64,000 bases of DNA from Bacteroidales bacterium (GCA_035647615.1 DASRND010000032.1:62001-126000); one strand, 5' to 3'; numbered from the stretch's first letter, positions 8,150 to 16,891 are shown. The notes: generated by a model not told the origin, from the letters alone. Numbers and translations: made by a program.

Positions 8150-8530
8150 ACAGATAATTTTGAGCTACATCCCCTCCCCACTATTTTGAATCGAAATAAA
8201 TTATGGTTTTAAAAATCTGGCGCTTATTCGAGGAACCCTGACGCTTGCTCAAGAAGCCCCATCGTTTATTCAAGATTTAGGTAAATGGATGTTTCTGCAG
8301 ACAAAAATATTTTTGGAGATGTCCCAACACCTTTCTACATTTGGCGAAAATTTATTAAGCAAAACAAAAGCAATGAGATTAACAAAAATAACCGAGCGCG
8401 TTGCATCCCCAAATTTCGTGGTGCTCTCCCCAAATTTGGAGATAGAAAAATGGCCGGTTCTGGGGAATTGTGTGGTGCAAAGGGTTCGGGTAGTGGTGAA
8501 ATGAATAACTTAGTGAATACGGAAACAATA
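8150..8530. repeat. Diverged long repeat, copy 1 (second copy at 11770-12120)
   Basis: Blocks shared in the same order with 11770-12120 include TTTTGAATCGAAATAAA, the GCTTATTC/GTTTATTCAA blocks, CAAATTTGG-GATAGAAAAA and GGCACAAAGG-like stretches. In both copies a gene for an exported protein follows. The open frame through this copy looks non-coding (no family, starts in the repeat). The 8026-8542 gap otherwise holds only the terminator and the dehydrogenase relic. Confidence 0.65.
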
Positions 8531-8542
8531 ACAACTATTTTT

Positions 8543-11407
8543 ATGAAACTTTTAATTCTGACTTTCGCCTTCGTATTGGCATTTGTGGAAGTATCCGCTC
8601 AAAACTATAAGAAAGGTTTTAAAGAGCTGGAGGAGAATAATTTCGATGTTGCGGCAGCTCATTTCAATAAAATTATTGCAGAAAATGAAAACGACGCAGT
8701 AGCAAATTATGCATTAGGCGTAATTTATTCTGACAGCAGATATCGCGATTTCGATTTACTAACCGCCTTTGAGTTCCTCAATTTATCTGACAATGCCAAA
8801 GTTTTCATTCCGCAGAAAACAATGGCAAAGTATGATGGCTATTTCACGCTCGACAAACTTACTTCCGTTTACACTAAGGTCGACACAGAATTGTACAAAA
8901 AGGTCGTGCAAAATTTGCAGGATTCCGTGCTGATGAGTGGCTATTTGAGCAAATGTAAGGAATCCACATTCTATGATCAGGTGGTTGTAAGTTATGATGA
9001 TTACAATTTTGCAAAAGTTGAAAACGCTTTGTCAGTTGACGGCTTAAAAAGTTTCATTCTGAAATATCCGGAGTCCGGTCATCTCGCTGACGCCAATCAA
9101 CTTTTAAGTGAGCTTGAGCTGTTGGGAAAAATCCAGGAAAAGGGCAACTTGGACGACATACACAAATATTACGACGATTTCCCCAAAGGAAGATTTGCAC
9201 AAGTTGTCGATTCGATAAATGTTGAAGTTAGCTGGGTGGAGGCCACAAAAGCTCCTACTATCGATCTCCTGCAAAAATATTTAGATGAATTTGGCAGCAG
9301 CAAATACACAGATGAGGCAACTGCAAAAATCAAGGAGTTGGAAAAGCAAATGATTACAAATGATATCACCCAATATTTGAGGAACAATCAGGTGCTTAAT
9401 AAATTTAGCTTTAATCCCGAAGGGGAATTGATGCTGCTTTACCAAAATGTGGTTTATAAAAAATGTAACCTTGAGGGTGACTGCTGGAGCAAGGAATATG
9501 GAGATTTTAAAACCAATGCCCTTGCTTTTTCCCTGGCCAGAAATCATGCGATTTACAGAGTGGAAGATGAAAAATCTGTCGGAAAATCATTGGATGGAGG
9601 AAACAATTGGATATCTATAAACAATGGCCTGCCTGATAAAATAGCGATTAAATCAATATTCGTTAACCCTGAAAACGATGAGGTATTTATAACTACCGAC
9701 CGGGGACTTTACCGAACAAAAGACGGTGGATTCTATTGGGATATGTTTTATGAAGGACGCGTCAAACAGATGATAACGTTTCCGGAGTATAAGAACCTCA
9801 TATTCCTTCTTGTCGACAATACCATTCTATATTTAGCGAAGGATGGCGTTTCATGGATAAACATTCAGATAGTTGAAAATCTAAGAAAGAGCCATCCCGG
9901 GACGGGTTTATTGGATATTAAAAACATTTTTTATTTGCCATCTTCAAAGGAGACTAAATTGTTGGCTGCAACAAATCATGGCCTATTCAGCAGCCCTTTC
10001 GGTGATTTTGATTCATGGGAGAAAATCAGCGACAATTTTTTCAACGACAAAATAATTTCCTCTATGTATGCGAATGATGAGGAAATTATCGTTGCCACAT
10101 CTTCTTTGAAGGTGGGCGTAGCAATGAAAAATGAAATTTATAAATCACGCCTGAATCCTCTCTCCTTACAGAAAATAGATGTCGATCTGTCGGCATTTTC
10201 TAAAATAACAGGAATAACAAAGTCCTACGATTCCAAAGGATATTTTATCGCATCCGAATCGCGCATTGGATACCTATCCGACGAAGGACTTATCGGCTTA
10301 AACTATGGGGTTTTGCCTCATTCCGATATCGATGCTTTTACAGCTACTGTTGGGGATGGAAAGATTTATTTTGCCATGGTTAACAATAACCAGGATATTG
10401 ATACGGAAAGGTTTGGCGTATGGAAATCGGCCGATCTGGTGACCTGGGAGATGGTTTACACCGCCGATATCCCTTATGAAAACGAAACCGCTAACATTTA
10501 TCTGTCGCCACACGACACCGATGAGATTTGGATAGTATATGATGATAATCGTGGGCACGACAAATACACGCTAAGCTACAATGGAGGCAGCACATGGCAG
10601 GAGCTACGCGACTTTCCTGACAATGCCTATGAAATTAAAAACCCGCAATTTCATCCATTTCGAAAAGATGTGGTTTATTTTCAATCTAAAATAAGTAACA
10701 GTAAGCTCATCAGATATGACAAAAGCACCAGCTCAGCCACTGAATTGCGGAAAACTTATGGGTTTTTAATCTCTCAAAATGACGATCAAAAAATATTTAA
10801 TATCAATGTCGATAATGAGCGTGGTTTAATTTTGGAAGTAAGCTATGACGGTGGATGGACCTTTGAGCCATCGGATTCTGATATAAAAGACTTTTTGCCA
10901 GGCGTTTCTTTTGACGACATTCTTAACAAGAGTTCCGTAATAATTAGTCCCCAAATATTTAAAGATGATTGTATCGTTCTAATGGTCATTGACGGCCAGT
11001 ACGACAATGCCGGAATTAACTATCTTTTAAAATCCATGGATAATGGGAATACATGGGAAACCTTAAAAACATTAGGGAATGCTGCACTTAAGTTCGTTTA
11101 TGTTGAGCCGAAAAATATCAATGACATTTTAGTCGGAGCAGAATTTGACCATACTTTCGTCTTATCCGACGGCACCACCAACCCACCGGGCTATTACATT
11201 TCATATCCCACCATAAGCGGCACCTGGAGGGAACTTCTTCTGCCGGAAAAACTGAGTAATCCTTCCGGGGGTTTTAGAACACATAAGGGTCAGGAAGCCA
11301 CGCTTTATCTTTACGGAGAAAAAGGTCTGTTTTGCTCTCAGGATGAAATAAACTGGGAGAAAATTGGCGGGATAAAAAATCAGGATAAGAAGAAAATTTT
11401 GAATTAA
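8543..11407 (+). CDS. Secreted TPR and Asp-box beta-propeller protein, 954 aa
   Basis: I place the start at 8543 because it gives a signal peptide (LLILTFAFVLAFVEVSAQ); a longer frame from 8285 runs through repeat DNA. Residues about 20-75 look like a tetratricopeptide pair (KGFKELEENNFDVAAAHFNK, NYALGVIYSD). From about residue 310 there are Asp-box/BNR-type turns: SLDGGNNW, TKDGGFYW, SYNGGSTW, SYDGGWTF, SMDNGNTW, as in VPS10/YCF48-like propellers. Such propellers bind glycans or proteins; no glycosidase catalytic residues are evident. No T9SS tail is seen, so it is likely periplasmic. It stands alone between two repeats. Confidence 0.75.
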   Translation: MKLLILTFAFVLAFVEVSAQNYKKGFKELEENNFDVAAAHFNKIIAENENDAVANYALGVIYSDSRYRDFDLLTAFEFLNLSDNAKVFIPQKTMAKYDGYFTLDKLTSVYTKVDTELYKKVVQNLQDSVLMSGYLSKCKESTFYDQVVVSYDDYNFAKVENALSVDGLKSFILKYPESGHLADANQLLSELELLGKIQEKGNLDDIHKYYDDFPKGRFAQVVDSINVEVSWVEATKAPTIDLLQKYLDEFGSSKYTDEATAKIKELEKQMITNDITQYLRNNQVLNKFSFNPEGELMLLYQNVVYKKCNLEGDCWSKEYGDFKTNALAFSLARNHAIYRVEDEKSVGKSLDGGNNWISINNGLPDKIAIKSIFVNPENDEVFITTDRGLYRTKDGGFYWDMFYEGRVKQMITFPEYKNLIFLLVDNTILYLAKDGVSWINIQIVENLRKSHPGTGLLDIKNIFYLPSSKETKLLAATNHGLFSSPFGDFDSWEKISDNFFNDKIISSMYANDEEIIVATSSLKVGVAMKNEIYKSRLNPLSLQKIDVDLSAFSKITGITKSYDSKGYFIASESRIGYLSDEGLIGLNYGVLPHSDIDAFTATVGDGKIYFAMVNNNQDIDTERFGVWKSADLVTWEMVYTADIPYENETANIYLSPHDTDEIWIVYDDNRGHDKYTLSYNGGSTWQELRDFPDNAYEIKNPQFHPFRKDVVYFQSKISNSKLIRYDKSTSSATELRKTYGFLISQNDDQKIFNINVDNERGLILEVSYDGGWTFEPSDSDIKDFLPGVSFDDILNKSSVIISPQIFKDDCIVLMVIDGQYDNAGINYLLKSMDNGNTWETLKTLGNAALKFVYVEPKNINDILVGAEFDHTFVLSDGTTNPPGYYISYPTISGTWRELLLPEKLSNPSGGFRTHKGQEATLYLYGEKGLFCSQDEINWEKIGGIKNQDKKKILN

Positions 11408-11465
11408 TAAACGGAAGCTGAGGCAAGTCATAAACTCTCTGCGTAACAACAATCCGTAAAGAAAA

Positions 11466-11548
11466 AATCACCCGGTGAATCCTGCCAGGAAAATGCTACT
11501 AAGCCATGAAAGCAGAAGTAGCCGTTGGGAAATATTCACCGGGTGATT
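11466..11548. repeat. 15-bp perfect inverted repeat with 53-base spacer
   Basis: AATCACCCGGTGAAT (11466-11480) is the exact reverse complement of ATTCACCGGGTGATT (11534-11548). The GGTGAATCCTGC string in the left arm recurs inside another inverted repeat at 16607, so this is probably a dispersed palindromic family. Confidence 0.7.
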
Positions 11549-11769
11549 CGTCCCACAGAAAATAATGTATAACAGCATTGCTGTCGATCAGATACTTTTG
11601 TTCTATCCGCTGCGGCTGTTTTTGATGTGAGGTAATGATGATTTGGTATTCCGTTCCAGCACCTAAGCAATTACAAAAAACTCCTACAAAGTCATCCTAA
11701 TTTAAAAATCAGGCCTAATTTCCAAACCCTATTTGCGACTGAGCATTTAATAATTGCCGTCACACAGGT

Positions 11770-12120
11770 GGTTTTTGAGCACCATCTTTTCCCCACTTTT
11801 TTGAATCGAAATAAACTACGATTTTAACATTTTTATGTTTATTCAAAACGTCCTAACGCTCGATCAATTAGCCAAATAGCTTATTCAAAATCACAAAACA
11901 TGATATCTCTGCGTATGAAATAGACGTTTGTAAATCTCCTTGCGGTTTCTTAAATTTCTCAAAAACCCTGAACAAAACATAGCGCAATGGCATTAATCAA
12001 CATGATAAAACGATATGTATTACCAAATCTCGTGATACTGACCCTCAAATTTGGGGATAGAAAAAATTGCTGAATTTGTGGTTTTATGGCACAAAGGTTT
12101 GGTGTATGAAAATCGGATAA
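11770..12120. repeat. Diverged long repeat, copy 2 (first copy at 8150-8530)
   Basis: It aligns in order with the stretch ahead of the beta-propeller gene, with many substitutions and small gaps. Here it leads straight into RNA element D and the barrel gene. Copy 1 lacks the RNA element. Confidence 0.65.
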
Positions 12121-12134
12121 AATAATTTTGACAA

Positions 12135-12193
12135 CCCTGCCCCGCACAGGCCAAAAAAGCGGGGGCGGAACCTGAAAAGCCTTTAGAGTAGGG
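12135..12193 (+). ncRNA. 59-nt pseudoknot-like RNA element, copy D
   Basis: This copy shows the consensus most clearly: outer stem CCCT/AGGG, inner stem GCCCCGC/GCGGGG, loop AGGC pairing with GCCT. The first ATG of the next gene is 3 nt after the element (12197), and a better signal-peptide start is 18 nt later (12215). Confidence 0.65.
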
Positions 12194-12214
12194 AAAATGA
12201 AAATCTCAATTATT

Positions 12215-12883
12215 ATGAAAAAGGTAATCACACTATTAGTTATGCTTTTCGTGGTAAGTCTTGCCACAGAAGTAGTTGCGCAAACAATTCGTGCAAGAGC
12301 AGGTTTTAATTTGTCAAAAATGCTGATGAAAGATGATGATAAAACATTAAGCAGCGAGGATGAGTACAAAATGCTCCCTGGATTTCATCTTGGTGCAACA
12401 GCCGAAATTCCCTTTAGCGATATGTTTTCGTTTGAAACCGGCTTGCTTTTAAGTACCAAAGGGTACAAGTACAAAGATGAAGGAAGTCTTTATGAGACTG
12501 AGGGAAAAGTAACTTTGTATTATTTAGAAATACCTATAACCGGAAAAGCCACGTTCGATGTTGGTGGTGTGAAAGTTTATGGTGTTTTTGGCCCTTATCT
12601 GGGCTTTGGTTTGACTGGAAAGTACAAAAATGAATTTACCATTGCTGGTATTACAGAGAAGAGTGATGGCGATATTGAGTGGGGTACAGATGCTGAAAAG
12701 GATGACTATAAGCGCCTGGATTTTGGTTTAACTGTAGGTGCCGGAGTGGAAATCGACGCTTTCCAGATTGGCATAAACTACGGGCTGGGGCTTGCAAACT
12801 TGTCGCCTAACAGCGATAATGGTTATAGACAAAAGAATCGTGTTTTGGGAATTACAATTGGCTATAAAATATTTGCACTATAA
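12215..12883 (+). CDS. PorT-like outer-membrane beta-barrel protein, 222 aa
   Basis: The signal peptide (VITLLVMLFVVSLATEVVAQ) favours the start at 12215, though an in-frame ATG at 12197 directly after RNA element D would add six residues. The mature part opens with IRARAGFNLSKML and continues with barrel strands LGATAEIPFSDMFSFETGLL, LYYLEIPITGKATF, VYGVFGPYLGFGL, LGITIGYKIFAL, matching the PorT / outer membrane beta-barrel family of about 200-230 residues. Its role may be in the envelope or T9SS; a direct PorT function cannot be claimed. A strong terminator follows at 12957. Confidence 0.8.
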   Translation: MKKVITLLVMLFVVSLATEVVAQTIRARAGFNLSKMLMKDDDKTLSSEDEYKMLPGFHLGATAEIPFSDMFSFETGLLLSTKGYKYKDEGSLYETEGKVTLYYLEIPITGKATFDVGGVKVYGVFGPYLGFGLTGKYKNEFTIAGITEKSDGDIEWGTDAEKDDYKRLDFGLTVGAGVEIDAFQIGINYGLGLANLSPNSDNGYRQKNRVLGITIGYKIFAL

Positions 12884-12956
12884 TTTTTTCAGATGCCTTT
12901 AGCCTAAAAATCAAAGTTTAGAAAATCACCCATCGTTTATCAGTGATTTTTAAACC

Positions 12957-12989
12957 AAAAAAAGCCACCCGGGTGCGGGTGGCTTTTTT
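12957..12989. terminator. Strong bidirectional terminator
   Basis: A-run, GCCACCC, short loop, GGGTGGC, T-run. It serves the barrel gene on the + strand and the dehydrogenase fragment on the - strand. Confidence 0.9.
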
Positions 12990-13010
12990 GTTATTAGCTG
13001 ATTTGAAATA

Positions 13011-13197
13011 TTAAATCAGACCTTTCTCATGTTTTTCTTTTATCACTTTGAGCATGTCCTGCGTCATGCGGTCGAGATCCCATTTCGGGTTCCAGCCCCA
13101 CTCTTCGCGGGCAGCGGTGTCGTCCATTTTGTTGGGCCACGAGTCGGCGATGCCTTGTTTTACTTGTTCGACGTCGTAATCCATTTTAAAGTCGGGA
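13011..13197 (-). pseudogene. 3' fragment of the threonine dehydrogenase gene, about 185 bp
   Basis: The - strand encodes the last 62 residues of the enzyme at 16957-17919 (PDFKMDYDVEQVKQGIADSW through KHEKGLI and stop) with one residue change (T for S in DDTAARE). Only a few base differences exist over 185 bp. Homology starts at the stop codon and breaks at 13198, within PDF of the protein. There is no Rossmann domain, so it cannot be an enzyme. Confidence 0.9.
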
Positions 13198-13239
13198 TAG
13201 TAATGCGCAAAAGCCCTACAAATTGCCCAATACAATTGG

Positions 13240-13476
13240 TCATTTAATGAATTCTGAATTTCTTTTAGGCAGCGTTTTGATATTGTCGTAGAAGGTTTGG
13301 ATTAGCTTCGCAGCAAATTCGCCCAGGTTGATATTTTCTGTTCCGATCCATTCGCGGATTTCTGCATCCAGGGGGATTTCCGTTTTGACGAACCATTTAA
13401 CTTTTCCGTCTACAAAGTCCTGATCCGTAATTTCGGGATTATCAGAAAAGTCTATTTTATGATCGTTATAAACCAA
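13240..13476 (-). CDS. Small antitoxin-like protein, possibly BrnA-type, up to 78 aa
   Basis: The frame contains IDFSDNPEITDQDF, then VKTEIPLDAEIREWIG and a helix EFAAKLIQTFYDNIK. The order (D-x-PEIT-D motif, basic strand, two helices) recalls BrnA-like and other ribbon-helix-helix antitoxins, but the match is weak. The only start available is a TTG; a stop codon lies four codons upstream, so the N-terminus may be lost. No toxin gene is adjacent. It lies on the same strand as, and just upstream of, the dehydrogenase fragment. It could be a relic of mobile DNA. Confidence 0.3.
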   Translation of the reverse strand: MVYNDHKIDFSDNPEITDQDFVDGKVKWFVKTEIPLDAEIREWIGTENINLGEFAAKLIQTFYDNIKTLPKRNSEFIK

Positions 13477-13483
13477 TAATAAC

Positions 13484-13491
13484 TACATTTG
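13484..13491 (+). promoter_or_regulatory. Bacteroidota-type -7 box for the 974-aa gene
   Basis: TACATTTG fits TAnnTTTG and lies 55 bases before the start at 13547. No convincing -33 TTTG is seen at the usual spacing. Confidence 0.45.
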
Positions 13492-13546
13492 TGGTACAAT
13501 AAAGCAAACGATACTTTTAAAAAGATAAAAACCAAAACATTGTGTT

Positions 13547-16471
13547 ATGAAAAAATTTAGATTCATTTCAATCCTCCTTGTTATCATTGCCTTTCTTCTG
13601 AATTCTACAGCTTTATCTTCACAAACGATTACTGTTGATGGGAATGCTTACCTGGAAAACCAAACAAATCATGAAGGCATAAAAATAGTTTTTGAGCGAA
13701 TCGCTCCTGCCAGTTTAATCGATTCAACATATTCCTATGTTGATGGATATTTTAGTATTGAAGTCGGGGAAGGTATTTACAGTATTAAATATGAGAAAAC
13801 AGGATATTTTAAAAGCCTCAAAAATGACCAGCCCTTATTTACGAATACTACGCTGGAAGATGTAACTCTTTTACAATACACTACCTTGATTATTGTACCA
13901 ACAATGATTTCTACAATTCAGGGGGCAATCGATATTGCCTACCCAGGTGACACAGTTCTCATTCAACCAGGTACATATTTTGAAAATATCAATCTGATAG
14001 GCAAAAGTATTACCGTTGCTTCTCAATACTTATTAGATTTAAACCCTGATCATATCGCACAAACTGTAATTGATGGCGGTCAAAATGGACATGTTGTTGA
14101 AGTAAGTAATGGAGAAGATACCACTACCCGGATAATAGGATTGACAATTACCAATGGTTATGTATCGCAAGATTTACATTTCGGCCGTGGTGGTGGGATT
14201 TATTGCAACCTTTCATCACCAACATTATCCAACTTAAATGTAATAGGCAACACTGCTGAAGTTCATGGTGGAGGCATCTATATTTACACAATCGGTGGAG
14301 TAGAAATAACTATAAAAAGTTGCTTGATACAAGGAAATTCATGCACAAATAGTCCGAATACCTATGGGGGTGGTTTATATTTATGGGGCAATAGTGTTCA
14401 CCTTATTAATACAATTGTTATGGATAATGATGCGACAGCATATTACAATGCATACGGTGGCGGTATTTATTCAACCGGAGATGGTTTAATCCTAACAAAT
14501 ACTATAATTACCAACAATATTGTTTCGGGCCAAACTACAATGGGAGGAGCCATTTTTTCGGGTACCAGCAATAGTGAAATTAACAATTCAGTTATTGCCG
14601 GTAACACGGCCAATTCAGGTGGAGGAGTATACCTTAATTCGAACCAACCGTTTTTTGTCTGGAATTCAATATTTTATAATAATAGCGATTATGCGCTTTA
14701 TTCAGCTGCATCCGGGGAATTTGATGTTAATTATTGCGATTTTTATGATAATGAAGCAGGAGTCAATAATCTGAATCAATGGATGGGATTAAATGTTACA
14801 ACCAATGACAACGAAGATTCATGTGATGTTTATAATAACATTATCCTGTCCCCTCAATTTACTGATGCGATGAATAATAATTTTCAATTGCAATCTTCCA
14901 GTCCATGCATTGATGCCGGAGATAACGAATCTGTATCATTAGGACATGATATGGATTATAATTTTCGGGTGTGGGATGGGAATAATGATGGCAGTGAAAT
15001 AGTTGACATGGGATGCTATGAATTTGGATCCTTGCCTTTTTTTCAGATAACCTCATCATTTATCAGCCCTGACAGCATTTGTGTTAGCGACACTGTTTTT
15101 ATTGAATATACCGGAACCGCTTCAGAAATGGCTGATTATTTCTGGGATTTTGATAATGCAGAAATATTATCTGGGATGGGGCAGGGGCCTTATGAAGTTT
15201 TATGGGAGGAAAGCGGAACTAAAATAATTTCGTTATATGTTAGCGAACACGGTATTTTATCAACCACCACAACTAATCCTGTCATGGTTTCAGCGATACC
15301 TTCAGTTTATGCAGGACAAGATACAACCATACGGGCAGGAGAATCCTATACAATACCTGATGCTGAAGCAGAAAGCTACGAATCATTATTGTGGTCAACG
15401 TCAGGGGATGGTTTTTTTGATGATACCACAATACTACATGCTTTTTACACACCTGGGCCAGATGATATTATTAACCAAAATGTTACACTAAGTCTCAAGG
15501 CCACTTCAATGTGCGGAAATGATGTTGATGAAATGATCTTGAATATTAATAGTCATATTTCATTATCGGGTTCGATTTATCATGGAAACGAGAATCTTGA
15601 AGGTGGTGTGGCTGTAATATTTGAGATTGGCGATGACTATTATCTACCGATACAATATGCCTTTGTTGATAATGGATATTATAGTTTCGACTCTTTATTC
15701 ACTGGCAATTACGTGGTTTACGCAATCCCTGATCCTTACGGGGTACCAGGTTATTTTCCATCATATCTTGTTGACCAGTTGTATTGGCAGAATGCTAACA
15801 TTATTAATCTGGAAGCGGACACTTGCAATGTTGACATACACTTATTGGAAATGTCAGAAAGAGAATTGGAAAATGGGAGTATTAGTGGAGTTGTTAACTA
15901 TGAAAGTTTGGAAGTCTACGAAGAAGGAATTTACCAGAACGATTGGTTTGGTAATACAACTGGAATACCTTTTGGTGCATGGAATATGTGTGTGTTTCTT
16001 TGGAACGATCAGGGGGATGTTATAGACTGGACTTTGTCTGACGAGTCTGGTATTTTTCAATTTGTAGATTTACCTTATGGGCAATTTTCCCTTACCCTGG
16101 AAAAAGCAGGTTTTCAGCTATCAGATAATCCTATGATCGTTTTGGACAGTATTAACCCATCTGTTGAGGGTATTGAGATAGAAATTAAAGCTCAGGATAT
16201 TACGGTAAATCTTCCTGAAAATATTTCATATCTTAATAAATTTAATGTTTACCCCAATCCCGTTTCTAACTGGCTAAATATTGAATTTAAACAGATTTAC
16301 GGAGATATAAAAGTTGAATTGTTTACTTTAACTGGTAACAGGGTGTTTTCGAAGCATACCGACAAAACATCTGTTCATGAAAAAATTGATGTTTCCTTTT
16401 TGGAAAGTGGAATTTACATTGGAGAAATACAATCTGATGGCCATAGATATTTCTTTAAAATTATAAAATAA
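13547..16471 (+). CDS. Secreted beta-helix protein with T9SS tail, 974 aa
   Basis: A signal peptide (ISILLVIIAFLLNSTALSSQ) is followed by a carboxypeptidase-regulatory-like beta-sandwich (about 30-110). Residues about 120-450 form a right-handed parallel beta-helix (repeats GGGIYCNLSSP, GGGIYIYTIGG, GGGLYLWGN, GGGIYSTGD, GGGVYLNSNQ) of the type called choice-of-anchor or polymorphic outer membrane repeat. Next come PKD/Ig-like and SdrD-B-like domains (about 500-870). The end (FNVYPNPVSNWLNIEF to GIYIGEIQSDGHRYFFKIIK) is a T9SS type A sorting domain. It should be exported across the outer membrane and perhaps attached to it. No catalytic residues of pectate lyases are apparent. It lies between two dehydrogenase 3'-end copies. 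Confidence 0.85.
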   Translation: MKKFRFISILLVIIAFLLNSTALSSQTITVDGNAYLENQTNHEGIKIVFERIAPASLIDSTYSYVDGYFSIEVGEGIYSIKYEKTGYFKSLKNDQPLFTNTTLEDVTLLQYTTLIIVPTMISTIQGAIDIAYPGDTVLIQPGTYFENINLIGKSITVASQYLLDLNPDHIAQTVIDGGQNGHVVEVSNGEDTTTRIIGLTITNGYVSQDLHFGRGGGIYCNLSSPTLSNLNVIGNTAEVHGGGIYIYTIGGVEITIKSCLIQGNSCTNSPNTYGGGLYLWGNSVHLINTIVMDNDATAYYNAYGGGIYSTGDGLILTNTIITNNIVSGQTTMGGAIFSGTSNSEINNSVIAGNTANSGGGVYLNSNQPFFVWNSIFYNNSDYALYSAASGEFDVNYCDFYDNEAGVNNLNQWMGLNVTTNDNEDSCDVYNNIILSPQFTDAMNNNFQLQSSSPCIDAGDNESVSLGHDMDYNFRVWDGNNDGSEIVDMGCYEFGSLPFFQITSSFISPDSICVSDTVFIEYTGTASEMADYFWDFDNAEILSGMGQGPYEVLWEESGTKIISLYVSEHGILSTTTTNPVMVSAIPSVYAGQDTTIRAGESYTIPDAEAESYESLLWSTSGDGFFDDTTILHAFYTPGPDDIINQNVTLSLKATSMCGNDVDEMILNINSHISLSGSIYHGNENLEGGVAVIFEIGDDYYLPIQYAFVDNGYYSFDSLFTGNYVVYAIPDPYGVPGYFPSYLVDQLYWQNANIINLEADTCNVDIHLLEMSERELENGSISGVVNYESLEVYEEGIYQNDWFGNTTGIPFGAWNMCVFLWNDQGDVIDWTLSDESGIFQFVDLPYGQFSLTLEKAGFQLSDNPMIVLDSINPSVEGIEIEIKAQDITVNLPENISYLNKFNVYPNPVSNWLNIEFKQIYGDIKVELFTLTGNRVFSKHTDKTSVHEKIDVSFLESGIYIGEIQSDGHRYFFKIIK

Positions 16472-16562
16472 AGAATCAATAACTTATTAGTCAAGTTTTC
16501 TTTGGATAAATTTTGATTGGTACTAAGGTATTTTCATCCCAACTCTTTTTCCAAAGTAATAC

Positions 16563-16594
16563 AAAAAAGCCACCCCGCAAAGTGTGGCTTTTTT
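16563..16594. terminator. Bidirectional terminator, third copy of the family
   Basis: A-run, GCCACCCC, CGCAAAG, TGTGGC, T-run. It closes the 974-residue gene and precedes a dehydrogenase relic. Confidence 0.85.
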
Positions 16595-16606
16595 GATAAG
16601 TTACGG

Positions 16607-16636
16607 GGTGAATCCTGCGTAATCGAAGGATTCACC
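16607..16636. repeat. 9-bp inverted repeat
   Basis: GGTGAATCC and GGATTCACC flank 12 bases. The left arm plus TGC matches the left arm of the repeat at 11466. Confidence 0.55.
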
Positions 16637-16665
16637 GCGTGTCTGGTAATCTGAAAAAGGAAAAA

Positions 16666-16747
16666 CTAAATCAGACCTTTCTCATGTTTTTCTTTTATCA
16701 CATTGAGCATGTCCTGTGTCATGCGGTCGAGGTTCCATTTTGGGTTC
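16666..16747 (-). pseudogene. Second 3' fragment of the threonine dehydrogenase gene
   Basis: The - strand reads KWNLDRMTQDMLNVIKEKHEKGLI-like codons then TAG, corresponding to the last 26 residues of the enzyme, with a few base changes. It lies behind a matching terminator like the other copies. Homology ends at 16747, where a tandem repeat begins. Confidence 0.8.
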
Positions 16748-16752
16748 AAATT

Positions 16753-16850
16753 TTGAAATTACAGGACGTCAACTTTTAAATTACACGCCTTCAACTTTCA
16801 AATTGCAAGACATCAACTTTGAAATTGCATGCCTCCAACTTTGAAATCGG
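16753..16850. repeat. Degenerate 22-bp tandem repeat, about 4.4 units
   Basis: Units TTGAAATTACAGGACGTCAA, TTTAAATTACACGCCTTCAA, TTCAAATTGCAAGACATCAA and TTGAAATTGCATGCCTCCAA, each followed by CT, run head to tail and end with a partial unit. There are no spacer sequences, so it is not a CRISPR array. Confidence 0.8.
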
Positions 16851-16858
16851 TTGGAAAT

Positions 16859-16891
16859 AAAAAAAACCACCCCGCAAAGAGTGGCTTTTTT
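16859..16891. terminator. Terminator of the threonine dehydrogenase gene
   Basis: A-run, CCACCCC, CGCAAAG, AGTGG, T-run, 66 bases beyond the - strand stop codon of the gene. It is almost the same as the terminator at 16563. Confidence 0.8.

Larger units (their letters stand above)
11408..12214. other. Long intergenic stretch with repeats and no gene
   Basis: This 800-base gap holds a 15-bp inverted repeat (11466-11548), the second copy of the long diverged repeat (11770-12120) and RNA element D (12135-12193). The stretch 11549-11769 shows nothing recognisable. No open frame here has coding character. Confidence 0.6.

Noticed and set aside
8285-8542. N-terminal extension of the beta-propeller protein
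   Set aside because: The stretch is part of a non-coding repeat with a second copy at 11770, and the start at 8543 gives a proper signal peptide.
5595-12193. The 59-nt element as a c-di-GMP-I (GEMM) riboswitch
   Set aside because: It shares GCACAGG and GAAAAGCCT-like strings with GEMM, but lacks the second hairpin and tetraloop-receptor parts, and the topology with an outer CCCT/AGGG stem differs. Shared strings are too short to claim it.
13547-16471. Pectate lyase or other polysaccharide lyase
   Set aside because: The beta-helix repeats lack the catalytic Asp/Arg pattern of lyases and are the common structural type with T9SS tails.
16753-16850. CRISPR array
   Set aside because: The units are degenerate and directly adjacent with no unique spacers, and no cas gene is present.
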